A stretch of DNA of 64,000 bases from Aptenodytes patagonicus (GCF_965638725.1 NC_134970.1:5934001-5998000), one strand, 5' to 3'. Counted from the first letter of the stretch, positions 23,101-34,493 are shown. Made by a program: numbers and translations. Notes: generated by a model from the sequence alone, not told the origin.

Positions 23101-24239
23101 TGCCCTGCAGCCCCGATACCTGCAGGTTATTTTTTCCTAGACCTGGAGCAAGGAGCGGTGCCCTAGGATGAGTTAAAAGCCGCGGTCTGTGTTGTGCGTA
23201 GGGGAAAACAGCAAACGGAGACGTAAAACGTCGCCCTTCAGCCCAGATATCTGCTCATTTCTCCGTGCCCGTTGTTTAATCCCCTCTCTCTTTGACACCG
23301 AGCCTTTGAATCGCCAAACCTGCCCCCTCATTTTGCACACAAACACCCCCAAAGCTGTATAACACACACACCCCCCCTCCACCAAGCCAAACGCCCGGCC
23401 CCGGGGAACAGCCGCAGCGGCTCCAAAGCAGATGGATGCAGAGGAGCGAAAAAGGGAGGAGAGAGGGTGAAAAAACAAGTAAGTCCAGGCAAGCTCTGAT
23501 CCGCTCCGCTCCGACACCGGCGCCCATTGCGAAAGCCAAAGCCAGGCTGCTGGGATGGGGGGGACCCCAATCCTGGGGCGTGGGACCAGCGGCAGGGACA
23601 CGTGGGGAGCAGGATAGGACCTCCTCGGTGCTGGGAGCAACCACCGCCCATACCAGCAGAGCCCAGCGCCTGCTCCAAGGGCGGACACGGCACGGTGGGA
23701 TCCCGGATCCCGTGTCCCAGGGTCACGACCATCCCTGAACCGACCTGCCCAGGCCTCAGCCCCGGCCTTGGGGAGGGAAAGGCTGCAAATGGGTTCAGTA
23801 CAGCTTGGGAAGGGGGAAAAAAAACCCAGAGGGTGCCTGAAAAATGGAAGTTTCTCCCCCTGCCTGGGATTTTGAGCTGCTCGTAGCAGTTGGGGATGAA
23901 GCTTGAAATCAAGGAAGGGCCCTGGGCATTTCCTGTAGCTGGGAGACACTGGGAGCGCTGGGAGGGGAGGAGCGGGGCTCCCCCCACGGCCCCCTGCCTT
24001 GAGGATGGAGGGGGACTGCCGCTCTGGTCCGACCCACTCGGGAAAGGGACCTTGGGGCTGGGGGGGGGGGGTTGGAAATTGGGATTAGAGGGTTAACGAA
24101 GTGGATGGGAGGACGCACGTGACTGGCTGTGGAGTGGGGGAAGTGGGCTGGGGTGTGCGAGTGGGTGTGGGTGTGTATGGGGGGGGGGGGGGGTGTGCTT
24201 GGCGATCCCTCCCTTCACATCACCACCAACCCCCCTCCT
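23101..24239. other. Immediate upstream region of ALX3
   Basis: GC-rich, with G-runs at 24061-24070 and 24180-24193. It contains one copy (23174-23191) of an 18-mer found again beyond the 3' end of ALX3. The ALX3 transcription start and 5' UTR should lie toward its right end, but I see no convincing TATA box or initiator. A minus-strand frame at 23173-23949 has no domain and is probably spurious. Confidence 0.4.
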
Positions 24240-25560
24240 CCCCGGCCCCCCGCACAAAATCCGCTCCCCGCCGGCCGCCCCCCGTTCCCTCCAACCTGCC
24301 GGCATGGAGGCACCGGGCTGCCCGGCCTTTCCCCCGCCTCGCCGGGCTGGAGAACCCCCCCCGGGGCTCCCCCGGGCTCCCACCGCCTTCACGGTCGGTC
24401 CAGCGGGACCGCCGCCGCTCAGCCCCCGCCCGGCCCGCTGCCCGCCGGACAAGGCAGAGTCCCGGTACCTGGGGGTCGCCAGCCCGGGCCCCCTCGCCGT
24501 GGCCGTCAATGGGAAGCCCTTCTACCCGGCCGGGGCTGCAGGTACCGGGGCGAGCGGCGGGTGGATGGGGGGAGCCGGGGCCGCCAACCCTCTCCCCGGC
24601 CCCTTCTGCTTCTCTTTCCTCCTCTCTACTCCCGCCCGGGGGGCCTGATCCTGCCGCTGCCCTCGGTGTCTGCCGGGACCCCCAGCCCTGACATACACAC
24701 ACACCCCCCCCAGAGCGTCCTATCGCCGACACGCTCCCCCCCGGCTTCACCGAGGCGGCCTCTGTCGCGATATGGCCCCGTCGGAGCGGAGACGGCCAGG
24801 GCATCCCCAGACGGGAGCCGGAGAGCCGGCAAGGGCCGGGCCGGTGCTCCCGTGTGTCGGGCAGCCGGGACCGTGTCGCGACAGAGACCGAGGTCTCCGG
24901 GATCGTTCCCGCCCTCCAGAAACGGGGTGGGGGGGGAGAGGGAGAAGAGGCGGTGGGAGAGACCCGGCCCCGCTGCCGCGACGGCGGGGACCGGCCCGGG
25001 CCCGCCTCGCCCCGGGCGGAGGAGCGGCGGGTCCCGCCGGGGCTGGAGCCCGTTACGGGGGACGGAGCCCGTTGCCGGGGACGGGGAACGGCCCCGTCCC
25101 TCGGAGGAGGCTGAAAAAGGCGCGTCCAGCCGCCGCCTCCCGTGCCCGGGCCTCACCGGGCAGGACCGGCGGGAGCAACCAGCGCACCGGCCGGCCGGGC
25201 CCGGGGCTCCGGGCCCGGGCAGCGCCGTCGGCTCCCGACCCGGTAGGCCGGGCCGCGGTGCACGGCTCCGGGGCTTGCAGAGCACGGGGTTCCCGGTTCC
25301 CCGGTGCACAGCTCCGGGACTCCCGGGGCACACCGCTCCCCGGTGCTTGGCTCCCGGGGCTCCCGGCCGCTGCCCGCCGGGGCTCCGCAACCCTCTTCCA
25401 GGCTCGGGCAGGACGAGGCGCTTCCCCGGGGCTCTCCCCATCCCTTCCACCGGCCGAGCAACACCCGCCGCTCCCTCGCACTTTCTCTCCAGGCCGGGAC
25501 CGTCGGGGGCTCCGGCCGGGGCTGACCGGGCTCAGTCCCGTCCCTCCGGGGCTCCCCGGT
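24240..25560. promoter_or_regulatory. CpG island over ALX3 exon 1
   Basis: Very high GC with abundant CpG across the first coding exon and the start of intron 1, as expected for a developmental homeobox gene. The long overlapping open frames in all directions here are a by-product of this composition. Confidence 0.7.
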
Positions 25561-28500
25561 CCCACGGGCTTTTTATTCCACCCCCCACCCCCGCTTCGCT
25601 TTAATATAAGAAGAAAAAGGCAGCGCCGCGGGTGTAATGGGAACCAGGTGGGGCCTGGCAAAGCCACCCCGCTCCCGGCCGGGGGGAACAGGTAGAAAAA
25701 GCCCCGGGGACACCGGGCCGGTCCCCTCCACCGCGCTTACCTGCTCCCGGTGCGGCGGCGGGGGGGGGGGGGGGGGGGGGGTAGGGATGCCGCCGTCCCC
25801 GGGGGGTGGCTTTCACTGGCGGCTGCGGTGTCTCCCCCCGGTTCCCGGGAGCCCTTTCCGTGCCCCCGTCCCTTCGCTAATGATCCCTTTGAGTTCTCCT
25901 TTCCCCTCCCGGTTAACCCAAGACTTGTACAGCTGTTCCCCAGCTGCTGACTTCCCCAGCGCCGCCAAATCTTTCAGGGGGTGTCAGTTTAGGAAGGAGG
26001 GGGGGAAAATATCTATATCTTCCTTTTTTCCCATCCTCTTTGTCCCCCTGCGACGCTGTGTTTATTTAGCTACGCGCCCGTATCCTGCTCCCTTCCTGCC
26101 TTCTCCTTCTTTCTGGCCATTTATTTATTTGTCTCCAACGCCGAAACCCGCCGGTCGCTCGGAAATGCGGCGCATTGCCTTTGAAAAGGGGGAAAAACCC
26201 CAAACCCAACCGCTTTGTACAGCGGGATTTTTTAATTTCGGTCATTTTTCCTTATTTTCGGTCACGTTTGGGTTTTTTGCCTTCGCTCCGCTCCTTGGTG
26301 GGTGCTTTTTATCATTAAACCTCCCCCCCGGCCTGGCGGCTAAGCCCTTCGGAGGACAAAGCGAGGAGGAAACGGCAATTTGGCCTCATCCCTTCGCTGT
26401 TACGCACCGCCAGGCACATAGACAGGTCGGTACGGAGAGGGACGGGGAGCAATCGCCCCCCCAAACCCCCTCCCAGATAACATTTTCCCATTAATTCGAA
26501 GCAGCTGGACCTCGGCTCTCGGCTGCGCGCCGTAACCCCCAAATTGCCTTAATTAGGAAACAACCAAAAATCAAAACCGAAAGTCCGGAAAAGGCCACGC
26601 CAGGGGCTGGTTCGGGGGGTGCGGAGCCCCGGGTGGGTCCGCAGGGATGGGGACCCTGTACCCCACTCCACCGGGATGTGATGGTTAATGGGCTGGGAAG
26701 GAGGATCCATCCCGAAGGAGGCGATTTCCCCCCTTGCCGGCCCCGAGCGCTGCGCCGTGCCCAAGGCCCGGCCGTGGGCCTGATCCTGCCCTTCCGAGGG
26801 GGCCGGTGGTCTCCACCTGCAGCAAGGCCAAGTCTCTGGAGATGGTGCTTGGGGTGGGAGTGAAATTAGGGCAAAACCCAGCATTTTCAGGTCATCTCCT
26901 TCCTGGGTGAAGTCCCTGTGTCCCCCCAGCTCCTGGGGTCTCCAAGCTGTCCCCACCATCCACTAAGTGTGTCCCCCCCCCGTTCTCCCTTTGCCGGTTC
27001 AGCTCCTCGGGGTCCCAGCAGCACCCGGCATCGGCTGGAGCCACTGAGCTCCACATGTCCCCGCGCGGGGACAAACAACCCTCCCGGGGGACAAAGGTGA
27101 CCTCCGAAACGCATGGCAGTGACTTATCTCCTTGAACCCATTTCATGAGACGCCCCAGAGACGCCGCAACAGTGAGGGGAAGGGGGGAACCCCCAAATAC
27201 TTTGCGCTCTGGCCCCCCAGCCCCGTGGGAGGGTGGGGAAGGGGAGCTCTTCTCGAGCAAAAAACGGCGGTTTTATTTTTCACTCCTTTCCAAATGGTTT
27301 CCTGAGAGTTACAGCTACAGGGAAATGCTGGCCCGGGGGCAGGCAGAGGCTCCCCTTGAACCGAGCTCAAGCGCGGGGGTCTGGATACGGCCCAGCGCCG
27401 GGGCGGGCTGGGGTTACTGGTGGATCCGATATCTCTGCCCCGGGCGCAGCCGAGCAGGGCGGAGGCGTCAGCCCGTGCTGGAAGGGAGCGGGAGGAGAGG
27501 GACGAGGAGAGCTGAGCAAAACCCTGTCTGCAACATGATCCCGTCCTCGCCTTCTCTGTCCCCCCTCGCCCACCCCGCATCCCTTGGTAGCAGCATCCAA
27601 GAGAGTCCCCAGGCAGAAGCCCCAGCTGCGGGTCCCCAAGCACCCACCGCTCCAGCCAGGCTTCCCTCCCACACCTTCAGGGAGCAGCACCAGCCCGCAG
27701 CTCCCCCGGGGAGCGGAGATTTTGCCCTCCCCAGTGATGGATTTGACCTGCTGTGTGCCCGTGCCGAGCCCCTTTCTCCTGGGACTGTACCCCCACATCC
27801 CCCTGGGGTGACTGTGCCTGGGGGCCTTGGGTCCTGCAGGGACAAGGAGGGCAGGTTTGGGGCTGCGGGCACGGAGGGCTCTTGGCTTCATTAACACCAT
27901 TAACCCCACTCCATCTTGTGCCTCTCCCCCTGCCAGGCGGCGAGAAGGGATGCAAAGGCAGGTACCAGGCGGTGCCCGCAGCCTGCCGGGCCCCCCTGAA
28001 AGCCCCAGGGGAGCTGGGGTGCCCGCTGGCAGCACCCCTGGGCAGCCTATGGGAGCACGGGGTCCCCGAGCTCCCCGATCCCCTGGGAACGAGCAAGAGC
28101 AAGAGCAAGAAGCGGAGGAACAGGACGACCTTCAGCACCTTCCAGCTGGAGGAGCTGGAGAAGGTCTTCCAGAAGACGCATTACCCCGACGTCTACGCCC
28201 GCGAGCAGCTGGCACTGCGGACGGACCTGACCGAAGCCAGGGTGCAGGTACGGGCAGGGGTCCCTGGCTCCCGTAGGGATGGGCACGGCCGCCCCGGGTG
28301 GTGCTGGGCGGAGTTGGAGGATGCTTTCCCCTCCCTCCACAGGGTGATGCTGAGTTAGAAGCTGTTGTTCCCAGGAGGGTTATGCTAAGCCCCAGAGGGG
28401 AAATCCCAGCCCAAGCGCTCGCTTCACCCACCGCCACGGGGTGTGGGTGCCGGTTGCCTCTCCGAGCTCTCTCCAGTTCTCCCCTTGTCCCCTCTCTGCA

Positions 28501-30653
28501 ACACCCAGGGGGTGGGAGGAGCCAAAATTTGGGAGGTCATTGCCAACCTCTCCCCCCGCAGCATCCCCCAACGTGATCCCCCCCCCGTGCATCCATCATT
28601 CCCAGCCTCCCCCAACTCAGCTCCCTCCAGCCCAGGACTAGCAGCGATGGAGCTGCCATCCCAGGAGAGGGGTCCCCGGGGACTCAGCGCGGATGGGGCT
28701 GGGGGCGGTGCATCCCAGGACGTGGGGCAGGATGAGGCCCTCCCTCCTCTGCCCCAGCTCCTCTGGCATCATGCCTGCGTCAGGGCAGCGAGCTCCTTCC
28801 AGAGGCGTCTCCGTGTGGTTTGAGGCTCCCGGCGGGAAGAGGCGCTTGGAGGGGGCACCTGGCGGGGAGGAAAGCGAAGGCGGGTGGTTAACGAAGCGAG
28901 CAGGGAGCACCCATGGGGTGCAGGGTGCCTTGAGCCACCGAGTCCTGGATGCTGCCCTCCCCGTGGGACAGGAGCTAGGGACAAGGCACAGGCAGGGGAC
29001 GCGCACCCCGAGCCTGCAAGCACCCCACACCCGCCGTGGCCTCCGAGCCATCTCTGAGCCCTGATTTGGGGTGGATTTAGATGAAATTACCTGTAACCGT
29101 GAGAGCCGCCTGGTGAGCATCCCGGTACCGCCTCCTCCGCTCCGGGAGATGCTGCTGGAGCCGTCATCGCCCCAGCCAGCTCCGGTCCCCAGCCCCAGCC
29201 AGCAGCATGGAGGGGACGTGTGGGTGGGTCATCGTGACCACGCAGGACCCGAAGAGCCTCATCCTGCATCAAAACCTGGGGTAAATGAAGCCCAGAAGCA
29301 CAAGGGAGAGAAAAGGACCGTGCACGGAGCAGGACTGCTTATTTTCCAAGAGGGATAAGAGAGATTTCTGCTCTTGGTAGAGAAAAAGGCTGGCGAGCTG
29401 AAACAGGGCTGTGCACCAGGGCAGCTTTCTCTGTTCATCTCCAGTTTACTGGGATGCTGGGGCATCGTCTTAGGGCTCTTTTCCTGCCGGGAAGATGAGC
29501 GTGGATCGGGGCAGAGGGCTGCCCATCTCGTCCCGGGCGGGCAGGGGTCCCCTGGGCCTCAGCCCCCTTCTCCATCCCCCAGGTCTGGTTCCAGAACCGA
29601 CGGGCCAAGTGGCGGAAACGGGAACGTTACGGGAAAATCCAGGAGGTGAGAGATGCCGCCACGGCTCCCTGCCCCAGCCCTGTGCCCCACGCCCCCCCCC
29701 CCCCCCCAGGGCAGGGGTCCCGTCCCATTGCACCCAGGGTCCTCGCGGGGTGACCCACATCACCCATTTTTGCCCCTTCTCTCCCACGGGCCCTGCGGTT
29801 CCATCCACCTTTGGGAAAAGCACGTGGCCCCCTTCGGGGAAAAGGGGGAAAGACGCGGCATCACGTTTTGCCACACGCAGGAAGATGCTGCTTTATGTCC
29901 CCCTCCATCTCCCGTGGGAACGTGCCCTTTGGGGCAGGTTTTTGGGGTCCTCCCCCCCACAAAGAAACCCCTTTAGCTGCCCCACATCCATCAGTGCTTC
30001 CTGCCCCCCTTTTCTGCAAAACTGCCGCCTTTTTCCACGTTGAGAAACGTAAAAATAATTGAAAACTCGGCTTCACGCGCACCCCTGATGCCGAACTCTC
30101 CCACGGCCGCCCTGCACGGCTGGGGGGCGGAGGAAGATTTCAATCAATCAGGATTCAACCCCCCCCCCCCCCCCCCCCCCAGGGAATTAAAATAAAGCAA
30201 AGGCATCCATCGCTTTGCACCTTGTGGGTGGGTGGGATCCAAGGGGGGGGGGGTGATGTGGTCCCCACCCACATCTGGCCTCCCCCCGCTTCACTTTTGG
30301 CTTTTATTTTGTTTGTTTTTGGTTCTTTCTTCCAGCTGCAGAACAACCTGTGGCCGAGCTCTGGCCCCGGGAGCCCTGCGGGGCTCCTGTCCCCCGAGAG
30401 CATCCCGTCCCCCTGCATGACTTCGTACCCCCACGCTCACAGCAACATCGCCGGCTTCATGGGCATCCCCGCTTCTCCCAGCCCCCACCCCGGCATCAAC
30501 AGCCTCTACTCCCTGCACGGCCTCCCCCCCCCGGCCCTGGGCACCCACCCCTTCCAGCTGGCACCCGAACACGACTACAAGTCGCCCACCCTGGTGCCGC
30601 TGAGGATGAAGAGCAAAGAGGCGACCAGCAGCCTGCTGAACTGGGCTACGTGA
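24304..30653 (+). CDS. ALX3: ALX3, paired-like homeobox transcription factor
   Basis: Four coding exons: 24304-24541, 27937-28247, 29583-29645 and 30336-30653, all with GT-AG introns and matching phases, giving 309 residues against 343 in human. The homeodomain spans about residues 138-197: [20 protein letters not shown] onward, with WFQN giving the Q50 typical of paired-like proteins. The intron between Q46 and V47 of the homeodomain is the usual position for this class. The C-terminus has an OAR/aristaless-type tail ([13 protein letters not shown] to LLNWAT). ALX3 binds TAAT-type dimer sites in the nucleus and acts in craniofacial mesenchyme. I chose the ATG at 24304 because it heads the only frame that splices into exon 2; the first 80 or so residues are proline-rich and diverged. 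Exon 3 is short: about 22 residues that follow KIQE in mammals are absent. Identity is certain from the homeodomain and gene order; the exact N-terminus is less so. Confidence 0.93.
25760..25781 (+). repeat. Homopolymer G22 in ALX3 intron 1
   Basis: Twenty-two consecutive G following GCGGCGGC. The assembled length is unreliable. Confidence 0.95.
30159..30180 (+). repeat. Homopolymer C22 in ALX3 intron 3
   Basis: Twenty-two consecutive C, about 155 bp before the exon 4 acceptor. Confidence 0.95.
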
Positions 30654-31276
30654 TTTCCCCCCCTCCCCCAGGGAGGGACGTGGACCATTTGCCCCCCCAC
30701 CCCCTGCCCGGAGCGCATCCTTTCCTCCCCAGCACCAGGGTTTGGGAGCGGGTTGGTGGGGTCACCCTTACCCCCCTCCCTGTGCACCCCGATCTCCGTG
30801 AGCTTCCTGCATCCCACCCTGCTCCATCACGCTGCTGTCGCCCCCCCCCCCCCCGGCTGAGGCGGGGGGGTCAAAGGGTCACCCCCAAACCCAGCCCGCC
30901 CCAAGAGCGGCTCCCAAAAAACCTGAGCCCCTCCAAGCACCTTCAGAGAATGGAATTTGATGGAGACACCCGATGGTTTGCAGGGGGGTCACAGCCTCTT
31001 GGCCCCCCTGCCTGCATCCCCCCCTGCCTGCATCCCCCCTGCCCGACCTGGGGGGCCCCAGCCTTGGGTATGGCTGGGGAGGGGACTGTGCTGGTTTGGG
31101 GTGCCAGGGGAGCACCATGGCAGGGGGCACCAGATTGTTTTGGGGGTAGCGCTCCCCCAAAAGCTGAAATTGGGCCCCCCCCCAGTCCAGCCAGCAATGG
31201 CAGAAATTGGGTTCTTCGTGTCCCAGTCCAACCATACTGGGAAGACCCACGCAAGCTGGGACGGCTGCTGGTACTT

Positions 31277-31300
31277 GGGGGGGGGGGGGGGGGGGGGGGG
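31277..31300 (+). repeat. Homopolymer G24
   Basis: Twenty-four consecutive G in the probable ALX3 3' UTR. Confidence 0.95.
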
Positions 31301-32050
31301 CGTTACTGAGGGCAGAGCAAAACCCCCAGCCACATTCAAGGAGCCCTGGAAGCCCCCAAACCCCCCACCCCTTTCTGCTCCCCCTCGGAGGGGAAATAAG
31401 ATTCAGGACAACCCCCCGGCACAGTCACCAGCTCCTGCAACGCACGGAGTCCCCCAGGACAGGCAATGAACCGGTACGGGGTGGGGGGCTGCAGGGCTAA
31501 AGACACCTAAAGGCCCCTGTGGGGTCACCCGTAGCCACCTCACGCCTGTTACCCCTCAGATCGATAAGGTGGGGAGGTGCTTTAATCCCAGCGGGTGGGA
31601 CCCCCATCCCTGGTGTCATCCCCAGCTGCTCCAGCTGGGGTGTTGGGGGCATAAGTGGTCAATTTGGAGGGTTTTCCCCGTTTTGGGGGCCTGCAGGAAG
31701 CCCGTTAGTGGTGGTACCTGTATGGCCAGTCCCGGGGGGGTTTCACCTCATCGCATCCGACGTGCTTCATCTGCTCCGGGGGTCTCAGGGCGCACCGCGA
31801 GTCCCTCCAAGCACCAGGTCGCAGCAGCTTGTCCCATCCCGTCCTCCAGCCAGCGTGACCCCCCCCCCCCCCAACCGCAGGCAAACGGCCCAAATCAAGT
31901 CACCAACGGGATCCCCCCTTGCTCCCGCTCACCCCATCGCCAGGAGATGCTGTTACACCCCCAAGGGCCCCCTCGTGCCAAAAAATATCCAGAAAGTGCG
32001 ACGCCGGCCTGCCTCCAGCTCCTGGTCTCCTGCATCCTGATGCTGGGGGC

Positions 32051-32069
32051 GGGGGGGGGGGGGGGGGGG
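32051..32069 (+). repeat. Homopolymer G19
   Basis: Nineteen consecutive G in the probable ALX3 3' UTR. Confidence 0.95.
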
Positions 32070-32381
32070 AACCTCGGTTGGGCACCATGGACCCCCTCGG
32101 CGAGGCACCCAACCTGCCAGTCCAGCCCGATTTGGGCCACAAAACAAGTTTTCCAGCCAAAGGGAGCCCAAACGCCCCAAGACCTGTGCGGGTGGTGTTC
32201 CTCACACACCAGGCTTGGCACCCCTGGCACAGCCTGGCCACGGTGGGTGCCCCCCCCGGGAGGCAGCCCGCTGCCCGGCAGTGCACCCAGTGGGTGCCCA
32301 CCCTCACCTGGGACATCTCGCGCCCTGGCTCTCGTCAGCCCCCCTTCCCACCGGCGGGGATTTTGTTATTCATTTATAAAC

Positions 32382-32387
32382 AATAAA
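32382..32387 (+). terminator. Poly(A) signal AATAAA, probably ALX3
   Basis: Canonical hexamer in an AT-rich patch (TTTATAAACAATAAAACA) within GC-rich DNA, 1.73 kb after the ALX3 stop codon. Confidence 0.55.
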
Positions 32388-32405
32388 ACACATTTTTAGT
32401 AAGTT

Positions 32406-33849
32406 AGTTATGGCTCCGGCAGCGCTATAAAAGCCGCGGTCTGTGATCACCCGGCACAGCTGGGGAACATTTTGGAGCAGGCGGAGGGGAGCGAGGTGTG
32501 CTGGAGAGCTCGGCTCGGCTGACACCTCATCTGTTCCCCAGGCCGGCTCCTGCACCAGGACAGGGTTTGGGGGGGCCGGGCTGGGTGCTGGGGGCACCCA
32601 AGGGGAAGGAAAGCACCCTGGGGGAGCCCAGTATGCTTTGCAAACGCGTGCGTCACCCATTGCAAATGTGACAGTGGTGGTTGCGCACATACACACACCC
32701 CCCAGGCCAGATCCTGCTCAGGACACGTCCCCCCTGATCCGTGCTGTCCATGGGGGGGGACGACGAGGTCAGGGTGCAGCACTGGGGACCTTAGAGGGAT
32801 CGCCGGGCTCCGGCTCAATGTCACCACCCATCCCTTGCCCATGGCTATGAGGGAGGAGGACAGGGCGGGTCCCACAGCCAGTCTCATGGCCGCACGGTCT
32901 GGGGACTTAAGGGCATCTTAACCATCGAGGCCGAGCAGCGTGGCTTCTCTGATGTCTACCAAGGGCTGAGTTTGCTGTCTCCTGCCTCCAGAGCCGGTGG
33001 GGTGGTCGCCGGGGCAGGGGCTGAGCATCCCCAAGGCTGGGTGGGGAGCGGGGGGCAGGAACAGAGCACAGCCCCTACAATTTGTGCCACCCCGACGCAC
33101 CCCAACGTCGCACGCCACCTCTCCCTCCAGAAAGTTGCCTCGAGCCCCAGAGCAGGGGACGGCAGCCGCGGTCACTGCTGGAGCACCACGGGCTCGGCCC
33201 TGACGCACCCCGGCAGGCGACGGGGAGTAAACGGGGGCTGCCCCAGCCTCCCTCTGCCCACAACCGCCACCACCCTCGGGCAGGGAAGCAAACAGCCTCC
33301 TCCGCCCCTGCCCTGCCTCTCCCCCCACCCCTCAAACCAGGGGCGAGTCTCCCAGGATCTCACTCACCCGAGCTGGCCAGGGCTGCTGCTGCCGCTCTGC
33401 CAGGGAAACCGAGGCACAGCAAGGTGTAAGGGTCTCTGGTCAAGGCCAGGCTCGGGGGACGGTGGGTTCGATGCCCGGCTCCTCTGCTGGGGGCAGGGGC
33501 TAAGAAAATCCCAGTGACACCACCATGCCGGTGTCGGAAATCCCAGGGCAGAACTCAGGAGGGTTCAGGGAAAGGGACAGGCAAACGCCTGCTTGAACCT
33601 GCCCGCACCCTCCCGAGGTCACCGGCTCCCCCAAGCCAAGAGATCTGGTCGCAAGGTAAGTATTAAATCTTTCGGCGACAGGTAATCCACTCCCAGTGGG
33701 ACTTGAGGAGTGAGTGGGGTCAAGGACACGAGACAACGAACCCCGTGCACCAGCTCAGCCCCATCCCTGGGTTCATCCGCTGCCGCTTCCCGGGGCAGGA
33801 GGGATGGGGACGCAGACAGAGCCCAGACACGCTCGGGTCAGAGATATCG
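32406..33849. other. Interval between convergent ALX3 and STRIP1
   Basis: No exon is recognisable in this 1.4 kb. It holds a TATA-like CTATAAAAG at 32426-32434, the second copy of the 18-mer repeat (32428-32445) and an antisense MIR-like fragment at 33401-33490. Confidence 0.5.
33401..33490 (-). mobile_element. Possible antisense MIR-type SINE fragment
   Basis: GAAACCGAGGCACAGCAAGG, then GGTCAAGGCCAGG, then GGGTTCGATGCCCGGCTC follow the order of reverse-complement MIR (GAAACTGAGGCACAGAGAGG, CCCAAGGTCAC, GGGATTCGAACCC). Confidence 0.4.
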
Positions 33850-33859
33850 CGAAATATAT

Positions 33860-34493
33860 ATATTTATATGTACAGCTCATCCACCCCACCCAGCGGGGCG
33901 AGGGAAGACTGCAGTCTCCAGCCCTCCCCAGCCCGTCGGCAAGAGGTCAGCCCCTCAACACCCCCCCTCCCCGCCATCGCCCTTCCCAGCGCCCCTGACC
34001 CTGCCGCCGTGTCCCCAGGCAGGGTCCGGGCAGGGGGACAGACTGTTTTGCTGCCACAGCAGCCTCTGCTCCCCGTGTCCCGCCGCAGCGCCGAAGGGGG
34101 CCTCACCCGGCTTTGCCCCGCTCCCCGCACCGCCACCTGCTCCCCCCTTTTGGCTCCGGCTGGTGGGGGGCAGGAGGAGGGTGATGGCGCCGCTGCCTCC
34201 GAAAGCATTGACCAGGGGCTCGCACAGGTCCCCCCCACCCAACGGGAAACTCCCAGGGCACTGTGGCCTCCACCAAGCCTTCACCCTCAGCTCGGGCTTG
34301 AGTCTGGCACAGCCTGGAAGGAGGCAGAGGGGCAGGACAGCGTCTCGGCGAGGACCCCACAGCTCCAGCCTCTTCCCAAGCCCACCAAAGGGGGTCCAGG
34401 CACCCGCAGACCCCCCCCAAAGCCTCGCTCCCGGCAGCGGGCCGGCCTCGAGATCTCCCCAAAGCACCCCCTTTCCTGCCTCCCCGTCGTCCG
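33860..34493 (-). other. Probable STRIP1 3' UTR
   Basis: Sequence downstream of the STRIP1 stop, ending around an AT-rich patch at 33850-33870. On the minus strand that patch reads ACATATAAATATATATATTT and offers the variant signal TATAAA (plus 33863-33868). No canonical AATAAA is nearby, so the end is tentative. Confidence 0.4.

Larger units (their letters stand above)
30654..32405 (+). other. Probable ALX3 3' UTR
   Basis: GC-rich non-coding sequence follows the stop codon at 30651-30653 and runs to an AATAAA at 32382-32387 with a T-rich stretch just after it (ACACATTTTTAG). This is the first good poly(A) signal on the strand after the stop. The region includes G24 (31277-31300) and G19 (32051-32069) runs and a short CCCCCTGCCTGCATCC repeat at about 31003-31044. 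Transcript data would be needed to fix the end. Confidence 0.5.

Noticed and set aside
23173-23949. 258-residue minus-strand frame upstream of ALX3
   Set aside because: Low-complexity translation with no recognised motif. I considered SLC6A17, expected on this strand further left, but found none of its conserved transmembrane sequence anywhere in 1-24000.
24129-25604. 491-residue open frame on the + strand over ALX3 exon 1
   Set aside because: It runs through the ALX3 donor into GC-rich intron in a different frame. It is arginine/glycine/proline low complexity and mirrored by equally long antisense frames, so it is compositional.
29646-30335. Possible small exon restoring the missing ALX3 linker
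   Set aside because: I read all three + frames between the donor and exon 4 for a sequence resembling the conserved linker of ALX relatives (AYDIS-LLPR type) and found none with usable splice sites.
33455-33480. tRNA-like GGGTTCGATGCCC
   Set aside because: The T-arm-like phrase lacks a matching acceptor stem, D-arm and anticodon arm. It fits an antisense MIR SINE (itself tRNA-derived) better.
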